Assembly (NCBI GenBank): GCA_964644025.1
Contig: CAZXVW010000244.1
Coordinates: forward strand, 1-5,643
Source: CAZXVW01 sp964644025
GTDB lineage: Bacteria > Acidobacteriota > Terriglobia > Bryobacterales > Bryobacteraceae
Direction of reading: 5' to 3'
DNA length: 5,643 nucleotides
The number at the start of each line of letters is the position of its first letter. Within the stretch, counting starts at the first letter, position 1. Shown in pieces: positions 1 to 5,643 of the stretch. The notes under the pieces were generated by a model. It had not been told where the DNA came from. It saw nothing but the letters and a program-made list of their open reading frames with translations, and ran no database searches. Position numbers and translations under genes: made by a program.

Positions 1-247
1 AGATCCGGAACCGCTCCCCGTCCGGCTTCGCCAGGTGGCCGTCTTTCACGGTGATGAAGCCACCGGCGCCGGCGGGCTTGTCGAGCAGAAACGAGACATC
101 AACGGCGCTCGCGGCGTTGTCCCGCCAGTCCATAGCGAAGGGCTTGAATTCCGGCCGTGGAACGGAGGCGCAGGAACACAACCACAGGAGCCCCGATCCC
201 GAGGCCAGGATTTTTCGCCAGCCGCCATGTGGCCGGGGCCGCTTCAT
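1..247 (-). CDS. Partial lipoprotein, N-terminal 82 residues, probable glycoside-hydrolase-like protein
   Basis: This is the start of a minus-strand gene that continues past the left edge; no stop occurs in the 82 visible codons. Seen: a basic N-terminus (MKRPRPHGGWRK), a hydrophobic stretch at residues 13-23, and a lipobox-like L23-C24-S25-C26, which suggests a lipoprotein signal peptide with C26 as the lipidated cysteine. The mature part opens with FKPFAMDWRD (residues 34-43) and later has VKDGHLAKPDGERFRI (67-82). From memory, a segment of the type 'dGHLvkPDGkRFRfwGvN' is typical of the first strand of secreted cellulase or GH5-like proteins of Acidobacteria and Planctomycetes, so a secreted carbohydrate-active enzyme is likely, but its catalytic part lies outside the window. 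The ATG overlaps the TGA of the upstream esterase gene (ATGA), which indicates an operon and probable translational coupling. Existence of the gene is well supported; its function is tentative. Confidence 0.75.
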   Translation of the reverse strand, partial: MKRPRPHGGWRKILASGSGLLWLCSCASVPRPEFKPFAMDWRDNAASAVDVSFLLDKPAGAGGFITVKDGHLAKPDGERFRI

Positions 248-1365
248 TTGAGGTGCTCGTCAAAGAACGCGCGGACTCGCTGGAGAAGCTCTTCCCGGCT
301 CTCCTTGGCGCCCCGAAAACCGTGATCGCCAGCAATCACCTTGTGAAGAGTGCACTCGACGCCCGCCTTCTTCAAGGCGGCGTAAAGAAGCTCGCTCTGG
401 TTGAAAGGGACGGTCTTGTCCACTTCGCCGTGCATGATCAGGAACGGCGGATCGTCCTTGCTGACGTACGTGATGGGATTGGCGCGGGCAACCTTGTCTT
501 TGTTTTGCTGGATCGGGCCGCCGATGAAGCGGGACTCGGGCGAGTCGGCGGCGTTGTGAATGATGCGGCCGGGGAAGTCGTCCATGCGGAGAAAGTCCGT
601 GGGGCCGAACCAGTCGCAAACCGCCTGCACGTCGCTGGAGGCCTTCTTGGTGATGGGGAAGGTGTCGAAGACCCCCGTGCCGTTGGTGACGCCCATCAGC
701 GCCACCAGGTGGCCGCCGGCCGAAGAACCCCAGGCTCCGAAATGGTCCGGATCCACTCGGAAGCGTTTGGCGTTGGCGCGCAGGTAGCTTACGGCGGCCT
801 TGCAGTCCTCGATGGCGGCCGGGAAGATAGCCTCACCGCTCAGCCGGTACTCCACGCTCGCCACCGCGTAGCCGTAACGCAGCAGTTCCAGCGCCCAACG
901 GGGATTCTCCTTCGACCCGTTTCGCCAGCCCCCGCCATGGATCCAGATGATGAGGGGCAAAGCGCCAGCGGCCTTGGCTGGACGGTAAAAGTCCAGGTGC
1001 AGGTCCCGGCCGTTCACCGTGGCGTAGACAATGTCCTTTACCACCTGAGTGCCCGGCGGGAGTTTCGGAGCCGGATTGGCGGTGCGGCCACTACTGCTGG
1101 CCCGGTTGCGCGCCCGGTAGGCATCGTCTTCGGCGCGCGAAATGCGCCCATCGCGGTTGGTGTCGATGCGAGTGAACAACCGCTTGTTAAAGCGCGCGGG
1201 GAATTCCTCCGGGCTCAGGTAACCGTCGTGATTCTTGTCCCACCGGTCAAAAAGACTGGTTTGCTGGCGCGCTTGCGAAGGCGGCGCGCTCCGTCTTTGA
1301 GCCGCCGGCGCGACTCCGGCAGCCAACAACACGGTCCCAATCAGAATTACCAGCGGTTTCGGCAT
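244..1365 (-). CDS. Secreted EF-hand alpha/beta-hydrolase (BD-FAE-type esterase)
   Basis: This 373-residue exported carboxylesterase-type hydrolase probably cleaves ester groups, perhaps acetyl or feruloyl groups on plant polysaccharides; the substrate is inferred from family only. Seen: a signal peptide (hydrophobic residues 5-19, likely cut near A22). Two canonical EF-hand loops follow: D43-N45-D47-S51-E54 (DKNHDGYLSPEEF) and D68-N70-D72-S76-E79 (DTNRDGRISRAE). A basic, Pro/Ser-rich linker spans about 84-105, and the alpha/beta-hydrolase domain about 110-373. The oxyanion loop is HGGGW (143-147), the nucleophile S215 lies in GSSAGG, the probable acid is D316 in EVDKTVP, and the histidine is H348 in GDHGF, so the triad is complete. 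The ATG at 1365 is chosen because AAAGGAGA lies six bases upstream and the signal peptide then starts correctly; an in-frame ATG at 1419 would add 18 non-signal-like residues. The gene overlaps the next lipoprotein gene by 4 bases. It is transcribed divergently from aroDE. Confidence 0.93.
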   Translation of the reverse strand: MPKPLVILIGTVLLAAGVAPAAQRRSAPPSQARQQTSLFDRWDKNHDGYLSPEEFPARFNKRLFTRIDTNRDGRISRAEDDAYRARNRASSSGRTANPAPKLPPGTQVVKDIVYATVNGRDLHLDFYRPAKAAGALPLIIWIHGGGWRNGSKENPRWALELLRYGYAVASVEYRLSGEAIFPAAIEDCKAAVSYLRANAKRFRVDPDHFGAWGSSAGGHLVALMGVTNGTGVFDTFPITKKASSDVQAVCDWFGPTDFLRMDDFPGRIIHNAADSPESRFIGGPIQQNKDKVARANPITYVSKDDPPFLIMHGEVDKTVPFNQSELLYAALKKAGVECTLHKVIAGDHGFRGAKESREELLQRVRAFFDEHLK

Positions 1366-1371
1366 CGGAAA

Positions 1372-1379
1372 TCTCCTTT
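1372..1379 (-). promoter_or_regulatory. Shine-Dalgarno site of the EF-hand esterase gene
   Basis: Read on the minus strand the bases are AAAGGAGA, six bases before the ATG at 1365. This strong match to the anti-SD decides the start of the esterase gene in favour of 1365 over the upstream in-frame ATG at 1419. It is the best ribosome-binding site in the window. Confidence 0.8.
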
Positions 1380-1471
1380 CCCCAGTTAAACATAAAGCCG
1401 GGACGCAATCTATTCTCACTTCCGAGGATAGTACCGTGGCGAAGGCAAGGTAGGGTCCCTCCTTGGTTTTT

Positions 1472-1480
1472 TGGTATTCT
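1472..1480 (+). promoter_or_regulatory. Candidate extended -10 promoter for the aroDE cluster
   Basis: TGGTATTCT combines a TG dinucleotide, one spacer base and the hexamer TATTCT (4 of 6 to TATAAT), matching the extended -10 class that can work without a good -35. The hexamer 16-18 bases upstream is GC-rich and does not resemble TTGACA. A start point about 7 bases downstream, near 1487, would leave only about 10 bases before the ATG at 1497, and no Shine-Dalgarno sequence is visible there. The mRNA would then be almost leaderless. The position in the divergent spacer is right, but this is a visual match only. Confidence 0.4.
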
Positions 1481-1496
1481 AGTGCCGCTAACGGTT

Positions 1497-3023
1497 ATGG
1501 CGCGCCGTCCGAGTTTCCCACGAATTTGCATCGCCCTCGGTTCCGCCGAGGCAGACACGTTGCTCGCGCGTGCTCGCCAGGAAGCCGACAACGGGGGAAG
1601 CTTTCTCGAGTTCCGCCTGGACTACCTGCGGCGGCCCAGCGAAGGCCCGCGCGTGATTCGCGCCTTTTGCAAAGAGTATCCCGAATGCCAGGTTCTGGCC
1701 ACCTGCCGCCGGCAGCCGAGCGGGGGCCGGTTCCGCGGGACGGTCGACGAGCAACTCCGGCTGCTTGAAGCCGCCGCCGAGGCAGGAGCACGGGCTGTGG
1801 ACCTGGAGATCGAGAGCGCCCAGCCGGCAGCAGGGAAACTGGACCGGCTCCGGGCCGGCGCCGACTTGATCGTCTCCTACCACAATTTCCACCATACGCC
1901 GGCAATGGAGGCGGTGTTGCGGCGCCTGAAGCGGATTGCCGCCGCCGCGTACAAGATTGCCGTCACGGCCCGAAAACCCACGGACATCCACCGGGTGCTC
2001 GCGCTGGCCAAGGCTCACCCCCGTGATCCGCTTGTCCTTCTTGCAATGGGTGAGGCGGGTTTCCCGACGCGCGTGGTCGCGCCGGTCTTCGGAGGGTTGT
2101 TTACCTACGCCGCTCCCTCAGGGGGCGAGGGAACTGCTCCTGGACAGGTTTCGGCGTGGCGGCTGCGACACCTTTACCGGGTGGAGAAACTCTCACGGGC
2201 GACGAGGATCTACGGCGTGATCGCCGACCCGGTGGGCCACTCCATCTCCCCGGCGGTGCACAACCGCGCGTTCCAGTCGCGGCGGATTGACGCAGTGTAT
2301 CTGCCCTTTCTGGTGACACCGCCGCAGCTAAAGGATTTCTTCGGCATGGCGGAGAAGCTGCCAGTGACCGGGTTCAGTGTCACCATCCCACACAAGCAGA
2401 AGGTTCTGCGTTACCTCGACATTGTCGACCGGCTGGCGCGAAGGATCGGCGCGGCTAACACGGTGTGGCGCAAAGGCGGCAAATGGCGGGGCGTCAACAC
2501 GGACGTCAACGGAGTAACCGCGCCACTCGCCCGGCGATTGCGGCTCGCGAAGGCCTCGGTGCTCATTGCCGGCAACGGGGGTGCGGCCCGGGCGGCGGCG
2601 TTCGCGCTGGCCGAGAAGGGCGCCAGGATCACCATCGTCGGGCGCAACCCTGAGCGCGCACGCAAACTGGCCCGGGCTTGCGGGGCCGAAGCCGTCTCCC
2701 GCGAGGAGCTCGCTGACCGGTACTTCGAGGCGGTGATCCACGCCACGCCATTGGGTATGTACCCGGACACCGACGGCTGCTTCTTCGAGGACCGCATCCC
2801 GGGGGAGATCGTCTTCGACATGGTTTACAACCCGCTGGAAACAGTGCTGCTGCGGCGGGCGCGGGAACAGAACAAGACCGTCATTGATGGGTTGGAGATG
2901 TTCATCGAACAGGCGGTCAGCCAGTTCGAGATCTGGACTGGCACCGCGGCCCCGCGAGCAGCGATGGAGACGGCCGCCCAGGAAGCTCTAGCGGGGCAGC
3001 CGGAGCCTATAATCAAAAAGTGA
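1497..3023 (+). CDS. aroDE: Bifunctional 3-dehydroquinate dehydratase (type I) / shikimate dehydrogenase
   Basis: This 508-residue cytosolic fusion catalyses steps 3 and 4 of the shikimate pathway: dehydration of 3-dehydroquinate, then NADPH reduction of 3-dehydroshikimate to shikimate. The AroD half spans about residues 9-225: EFRLD (38-42), SYHNF with general base H129, Schiff-base K153 in YKIAVTA, R192 in FPTRV, and TAPGQ (213-217). The AroE half spans about 237-495: YGVIADPVGHSISP with S249 and S251, catalytic K300 in VTIPHKQ, N321 in GAANT, D336 in NTD, a Gly-rich NADP loop GNGGAA (359-364, usually GAGGA), NADP phosphate contact R383, and Q472 in FIEQA. The Glu normally found in the AroD 'EGG' motif is Ser here (S75 of PSGG). 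The ATG at 1497 is preferred; an in-frame GTG at 1482 would add five residues and lies only 2 bases from the candidate -10. Fusions in this order are also known in plants and chlamydiae. The gene ends 3 bases before the next. Confidence 0.95.
   Translation: MARRPSFPRICIALGSAEADTLLARARQEADNGGSFLEFRLDYLRRPSEGPRVIRAFCKEYPECQVLATCRRQPSGGRFRGTVDEQLRLLEAAAEAGARAVDLEIESAQPAAGKLDRLRAGADLIVSYHNFHHTPAMEAVLRRLKRIAAAAYKIAVTARKPTDIHRVLALAKAHPRDPLVLLAMGEAGFPTRVVAPVFGGLFTYAAPSGGEGTAPGQVSAWRLRHLYRVEKLSRATRIYGVIADPVGHSISPAVHNRAFQSRRIDAVYLPFLVTPPQLKDFFGMAEKLPVTGFSVTIPHKQKVLRYLDIVDRLARRIGAANTVWRKGGKWRGVNTDVNGVTAPLARRLRLAKASVLIAGNGGAARAAAFALAEKGARITIVGRNPERARKLARACGAEAVSREELADRYFEAVIHATPLGMYPDTDGCFFEDRIPGEIVFDMVYNPLETVLLRRAREQNKTVIDGLEMFIEQAVSQFEIWTGTAAPRAAMETAAQEALAGQPEPIIKK
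3008..3013 (+). promoter_or_regulatory. Consensus -10 hexamer inside the 3' end of aroDE
   Basis: A perfect TATAAT lies 13 bases before the start of the 68-residue gene, within the last codons of aroDE (PEPIIKK). A start point around 3020 would serve the small protein and the amidase independently of aroDE. The hexamer 17 bases upstream (GCTCTA, 2985-2990) is not a -35, and there is no TG extension, so this may be chance. Such an AT-rich word is uncommon in DNA this GC-rich, which is why it is recorded. Confidence 0.3.
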
Positions 3024-3026
3024 CCG

Positions 3027-3233
3027 ATGAAACAGGATCTGACTCGCAGGGAAGTGGCCGCTGCATTGCTGGCCGCCGCGCCGGCGCTCGCCGTTGACAA
3101 CTCACTGCAAGCTCCGGCGGCACAGGCGGACCCGCTGGCGGCCGCAAGAAAGCAGCTTCGCCGGTCGCTCGAAAAGATGGAAGAATTCGACCTGCCAATG
3201 CCGGTGGAACCGGCTTTCATCTTTAAACCCTGA
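3027..3233 (+). CDS. Small protein with Tat-like leader; possible AtzG/GatC-like amidase partner
   Basis: This 68-residue protein cannot be assigned to a named family with certainty. Seen: an N-terminal leader MKQDLTRREVAAALLAAAPALA with a twin arginine (R7-R8) in the context TRREVA, a hydrophobic Ala/Leu core (10-18) and an A20-L21-A22 cleavage site. That leaves a mature peptide of about 46 residues: an Ala/Gln linker, a probable amphipathic helix (about 34-53) and a tail FDLPMPVEPAFIFKP (54-68). Inference: the tail resembles the 'fpLpd..EPApvFrp' ending of AtzG-like (DUF4089) and GatC-like small amidase subunits, which are also about 70 residues and encoded next to their amidase. The gene starts 3 bases after the aroDE stop with no clear Shine-Dalgarno site, so translation probably depends on reinitiation. 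It ends 23 bases before the amidase ATG. The leader could instead be a Sec signal or an ordinary hydrophobic helix, since the arginines lack the usual Phe and Leu after them. Confidence 0.75.
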   Translation: MKQDLTRREVAAALLAAAPALAVDNSLQAPAAQADPLAAARKQLRRSLEKMEEFDLPMPVEPAFIFKP

Positions 3234-3243
3234 CGGCCGGAGC

Positions 3244-3251
3244 GGAAGAGG
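3244..3251 (+). promoter_or_regulatory. Shine-Dalgarno site of the amidase gene
   Basis: GGAAGAGG ends five bases before the ATG at 3257, in the 23-base gap after the small gene. It supports that ATG as the amidase start and shows that the amidase can be initiated on its own, unlike the small gene before it. Confidence 0.6.
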
Positions 3252-3256
3252 CGCCC

Positions 3257-4690
3257 ATGCCGCAGTTTACCGACGACATATTCTTTGCCACCATCTCGGA
3301 GCTGAATGCGAAGCTCAAAGCGAGGGAGTTCTCGGCCAAGGAGCTGACCCGTGCCTATTGCGACCGGCTGGAGAAGCTGGGCCCGGCGTACAACGCCCTG
3401 GCGCTCTCGCTGCGGAAACCGGCGCTGAAAAAGGCCGGGGAAGTGGACGGGGATCTCAAGCGCAAGCGCTTCCGCGGCCCCTTGCAGGGCATACCGTTCG
3501 GGGTGAAAGACTTGCTCAGCGTAGCGGGTTACCCGACCACGTGGGGAGCGCGGCCTTACGCGGGGCAGGTGTTCGACTATGACGCCACCGTCATCAAAAA
3601 GCTGGCCAAGACAGGTGCGATCCTGATCGGGAAGCTGGCGATGGTGGAGCTGGCCGGCGGAGGCGGCTACAGTCATCCTTCTGCCTCGCTGACCGGTCCG
3701 GGCCTGAATCCATGGGACAAGAGCCGCTGGTCAGGCGGCTCCTCTAGCGGACCGGCGAGCGCCGTGGCCGCGGGGCTGGTGGGGTTCGCGATCGGCTCGG
3801 AGACCTCCGGATCGATTCTCACACCGAGCGCGTTCTGCGGGGTGACCGGTCTGCGCCCTACCTATGGTTATGTCAGCCGGTACGGGGCGATGGCGCTTTC
3901 CTGGACGATGGACAAGCTCGGCCCTATGTGCCGGTCAGCGGAGGATTGCGGCCTGGTGCTGGAGGCGATTTCGGGCGGAGATTCCAACGACCCGGGCTCG
4001 GCCGGGAAGCGCTTCTACTACGCGCCGCGGTTCGCGCGCAAGTTTCAGGATCTCACCATCGGCTACGCGCCGGTCGACTTCGACGAGTGGCCGCCAGAGA
4101 CCAGCCGGCCGGTGTTGCAACAGGCGCTGGCGGTGATCCGCGACATGGGCTTCCGGGTAAAGGAAGTCGAGCTGCCCGATTTTCCGTACGGGCCGGTGAC
4201 CGGCACGATTATCGACGCGGAAGGCTCGGCGGTGTTCGAGCCGCTGATCCGGAGCGGGAAGGTGGACGAACTCGCCGACCAGGAGCAGATCGCCGGGCTC
4301 AAGGCCGGCCTCGAAATTCCCGCCAAGGACTACCTGCGGGCTATGCGAATCCGCCGGCTCATACTCGATGAATTCAAGAAGCTCTTCTGGGAGGTCAACT
4401 TCCTGGTGACGCCGACCCGCTTCAGCGTCGCGCCGGGCGCGCACGAACGGCTGGGCGAGGGTTCCCGGCAACAGCCCAAACCGAAATCGCGTGGATTGCG
4501 CGACATGATTCCGGCCGGCAACCTCGCCGGACTGCCGGCGCTTTCGCTGCCGTGCGGTTTCGATGGCGGGCTGCCGCTGGGCATCTCACTGGTGGGGCGG
4601 CCGTTTTACGAGAACACCCTGCTGGCCGTGGGCCGGGAGTTTCAGAAGCAGACCGATTGGCACCGGAAGCGGCCGCCCGGGGCGGGGTAG
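3257..4690 (+). CDS. Amidase-signature family enzyme (GatA-like fold), substrate unknown
   Basis: This 477-residue amide hydrolase of the amidase signature family has the complete Ser-cisSer-Lys triad. K84 is in IPFGVKD; S162 is in the loop WSGGSSSGPAS (158-168); the nucleophile S186 is in GSETSGSILTPSAFCG (180-195). The 24-residue spacing between the two serines equals that of GatA (154/178) and FAAH (217/241). The C-terminal part has the family's N402-LAGLPALSLPCG strand and LGISLVGRPF. Length fits GatA (about 485), but no gatB or typical gatC is nearby, so a tRNA amidotransferase role is unlikely and automatic 'GatA' naming should be treated with caution. The signature loop differs from the usual GSDTGGSIR: the residue after SI is Leu rather than Arg. 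There is no N-terminal hydrophobic segment, so the protein alone should be cytosolic. The preceding leader-bearing small protein may be its partner. The gene lies on the plus strand behind aroDE and is convergent with the isomerase gene. Confidence 0.93.
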   Translation: MPQFTDDIFFATISELNAKLKAREFSAKELTRAYCDRLEKLGPAYNALALSLRKPALKKAGEVDGDLKRKRFRGPLQGIPFGVKDLLSVAGYPTTWGARPYAGQVFDYDATVIKKLAKTGAILIGKLAMVELAGGGGYSHPSASLTGPGLNPWDKSRWSGGSSSGPASAVAAGLVGFAIGSETSGSILTPSAFCGVTGLRPTYGYVSRYGAMALSWTMDKLGPMCRSAEDCGLVLEAISGGDSNDPGSAGKRFYYAPRFARKFQDLTIGYAPVDFDEWPPETSRPVLQQALAVIRDMGFRVKEVELPDFPYGPVTGTIIDAEGSAVFEPLIRSGKVDELADQEQIAGLKAGLEIPAKDYLRAMRIRRLILDEFKKLFWEVNFLVTPTRFSVAPGAHERLGEGSRQQPKPKSRGLRDMIPAGNLAGLPALSLPCGFDGGLPLGISLVGRPFYENTLLAVGREFQKQTDWHRKRPPGAG

Positions 4691-4700
4691 TTCGGTCATG

Positions 4701-4728
4701 GCGGACCCTGCGCAAGCTGAGGCTCCGC
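4701..4728. repeat. Imperfect inverted repeat 11 bases after the amidase stop
   Basis: GCGGA (4701-4705) pairs with TCCGC (4724-4728). After a C-C mismatch, CCT (4707-4709) pairs with AGG (4720-4722), and GC-GCAA-GC can close a GNRA-like tetraloop. No T-run follows on the plus strand (GAAAAAC comes next), so it is not a textbook intrinsic terminator. It might slow transcription or protect the amidase mRNA end in this convergent spacer. Confidence 0.35.
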
Positions 4729-4729
4729 G

Positions 4730-4750
4730 AAAAACGGGCCGGAGAACCGG
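4730..4750 (-). terminator. Weak candidate intrinsic terminator of the isomerase gene
   Basis: Read on the minus strand, 14 bases after the isomerase TGA, the sequence is CCGG-TTCT-CCGG followed by CCCG and TTTTT. The stem is only four GC pairs and the T-run is separated from it by four bases, so it would be weak. It lies between convergent genes, where a terminator is expected. Rho-dependent ending is an alternative. Confidence 0.3.
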
Positions 4751-4764
4751 AAAGGGTCACCGCC

Positions 4765-5583
4765 TCAAGCCGCGGCGATCAGTTTCTCCAGGTACTTTTT
4801 CGATGCCAGGATATCCCGGGCCTGCTGCGGACCTTCGATCTCCCGTTCAATGGTGATCGCACCCCGGTAACCCAGTTCCTTGAGGCGGCGGATCACCGTC
4901 GGGAAATCCACTTTCCCCTGGCCGATGGGGACCTCTTTGCCCAGGTGTTTCGGATCGGTCGGAAACAGGCCGTCCTTGGCGTGGACGCCCCGGACGTGAG
5001 CGCCGAACACGTCCAGCGCATCCACCGGGTTCCCGGTATCGTAGAGGATCAGGTTGGCCACGTCCAGGTTGATTCCGAGATTGCCGGTACCGACGTCGTG
5101 CATCAGGCGCACCAGCGTGATCGGCGTTTCCTGACCGGTCTCGAACCACAGCATTCGGCCCCTTTGTTTGCAGTGGACAGCGATTTCCTTGACCGCCGCC
5201 ACCACTTCCCCGTACACCGGGTCATTCGGGTTCATCGGGACGAATCCGCAGTGGGTATGGACGGCGGGGATGCCGCACTCGGCGGCGACGTCGGCCGCCA
5301 GCTTCATGGCATCGATACGGGCGCGCCGCGTTGCCTTGGGCACGAGCCCCACCGTCAAGGGACCTTCATAAAAGTCCCAGACCATTCGCCCGGGCCCCAG
5401 CTCCAGCAGCGCGGTAGCTTCGATCTGGTGCCGTTGCAGCGCGCGTTTCAACGGCCCGGCGGAATCCCGGGTGAGTCCGTGAAAGCCGATTTGACAGGTT
5501 GGAAAACCGAGCTTCTTCACCCTGGCGATGACAGCGTCCGGTGTTTCGCCTTTGCGCACCCAGGCCACGACGCCCAGCCGCAT
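4765..5583 (-). CDS. Sugar phosphate isomerase/epimerase-like TIM-barrel protein
   Basis: This protein of 272 residues from the ATG at 5583 belongs to the xylose isomerase-like TIM-barrel superfamily (AP endonuclease 2 / IolE / tagatose epimerase relatives). Such enzymes usually isomerise or epimerise sugars or inositol derivatives with a divalent metal; the actual substrate is unknown. Seen: first strand MRLGVVAWV, then GFPTCQIGF (26-34), VHTHCGF (108-114), FETGQE with E148, NLDVAN with D174, VHAKD with H201, IGQGKVDFP (220-228) and ITIERE with E246. E148, D174, H201 and E246 fit the four metal ligands of the tagatose-epimerase family in order and spacing. No signal peptide is visible, so it is probably cytosolic. 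The ATG at 5583 is chosen because the barrel begins there, but no Shine-Dalgarno sequence precedes it. The frame stays open to the right edge, and a GTG at 5631 would add 16 residues, so the true start could lie upstream or beyond the window. Confidence 0.88.
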   Translation of the reverse strand: MRLGVVAWVRKGETPDAVIARVKKLGFPTCQIGFHGLTRDSAGPLKRALQRHQIEATALLELGPGRMVWDFYEGPLTVGLVPKATRRARIDAMKLAADVAAECGIPAVHTHCGFVPMNPNDPVYGEVVAAVKEIAVHCKQRGRMLWFETGQETPITLVRLMHDVGTGNLGINLDVANLILYDTGNPVDALDVFGAHVRGVHAKDGLFPTDPKHLGKEVPIGQGKVDFPTVIRRLKELGYRGAITIEREIEGPQQARDILASKKYLEKLIAAA

Positions 5584-5643
5584 TGGCTTAGCTGTGGCGC
5601 GGGCTCGCTGCTCAGTCAGAACGCTTCCCACCGTGGCTGTTCC

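Noticed and set aside
157..1389. Long plus-strand open frame (410 codons) antisense to the esterase
   Set aside because: The opposite strand encodes a complete esterase with signal peptide, EF-hands and triad. The antisense product has no recognisable motif and its openness is explained by GC-rich codon structure.
1366..1480. Minus-strand promoter for the esterase in the divergent spacer (for example TACTAT near 1428-1433)
   Set aside because: No -35 at suitable spacing could be found, so the match is too weak to list.
1482..1496. GTG at 1482 as the aroDE start
   Set aside because: It would add only five unconserved residues, lies 2 bases after the candidate -10 hexamer, and an ATG follows at 1497. 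It cannot be fully excluded.
1488..2018. Minus-strand open frame antisense to the AroD half
   Set aside because: No ribosome-binding site or family motif is seen, and the plus strand encodes all key dehydroquinase residues.
2825..3676. Minus-strand open frame (283 codons) across the end of aroDE, the small gene and the amidase start
   Set aside because: It spans three well-supported plus-strand coding regions and has a low-complexity, motif-free product; treated as a shadow.
3935..4471. Minus-strand open frame antisense to the amidase
   Set aside because: The product is Arg-rich and unrecognisable, while the sense strand is a continuous conserved amidase.
3257..4690. Annotation as GatA of the tRNA-dependent amidotransferase
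   Set aside because: The fold and triad match, but no gatB or standard gatC is adjacent and the signature loop deviates (GSETSGSIL); a general amidase is the safer call.

Overview
The window is GC-rich bacterial chromosomal DNA. Its style is that of the Acidobacteriota (Bryobacter/Solibacter group): an aroD-aroE fusion, a secreted EF-hand esterase, a lipoprotein with a glycoside-hydrolase-like opening, an amidase preceded by a small leader-bearing protein, and a TIM-barrel sugar isomerase. This taxonomic guess is inference from gene content; no rRNA or other marker gene is present. I see no mobile element, tRNA, rRNA, CRISPR array or phage gene.

Layout. Two minus-strand genes fill positions 1-1365. 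An exported alpha/beta-hydrolase with two EF-hands in front of a BD-FAE-type esterase domain (1365 down to 244) is followed, with a 4-base ATGA overlap, by the first 82 codons of a lipoprotein that runs off the left edge. Both products appear to be exported, and together they look like a small polysaccharide or plant-ester degradation unit. A 131-base divergent spacer separates them from a plus-strand cluster. That cluster holds a bifunctional 3-dehydroquinate dehydratase/shikimate dehydrogenase (1497-3023), a 68-residue protein with a Tat-like leader (3027-3233), and an amidase-signature enzyme (3257-4690). The gaps are 3 and 23 bases, so these three are probably co-transcribed. After a 74-base convergent spacer containing two small inverted repeats comes a minus-strand sugar phosphate isomerase/epimerase-like protein (4765-5583), which may begin further upstream.

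How they fit together. AroDE performs two consecutive shikimate-pathway steps (3-dehydroquinate to 3-dehydroshikimate to shikimate). The two genes behind it have no obvious link to aromatic biosynthesis. The most interesting local idea is that the small protein and the amidase are partners. The last 15 or so residues of the small protein resemble the C-terminal tail of AtzG/GatC-like amidase subunits. It also carries an export leader, whereas the amidase has none. The second point worth checking is that the dehydratase half of AroDE has Ser where type I dehydroquinases normally have a catalytic-site Glu (E86 of E. coli AroD). Otherwise the window is ordinary accessory and core metabolism, and I found no clear evidence of an entirely new system.
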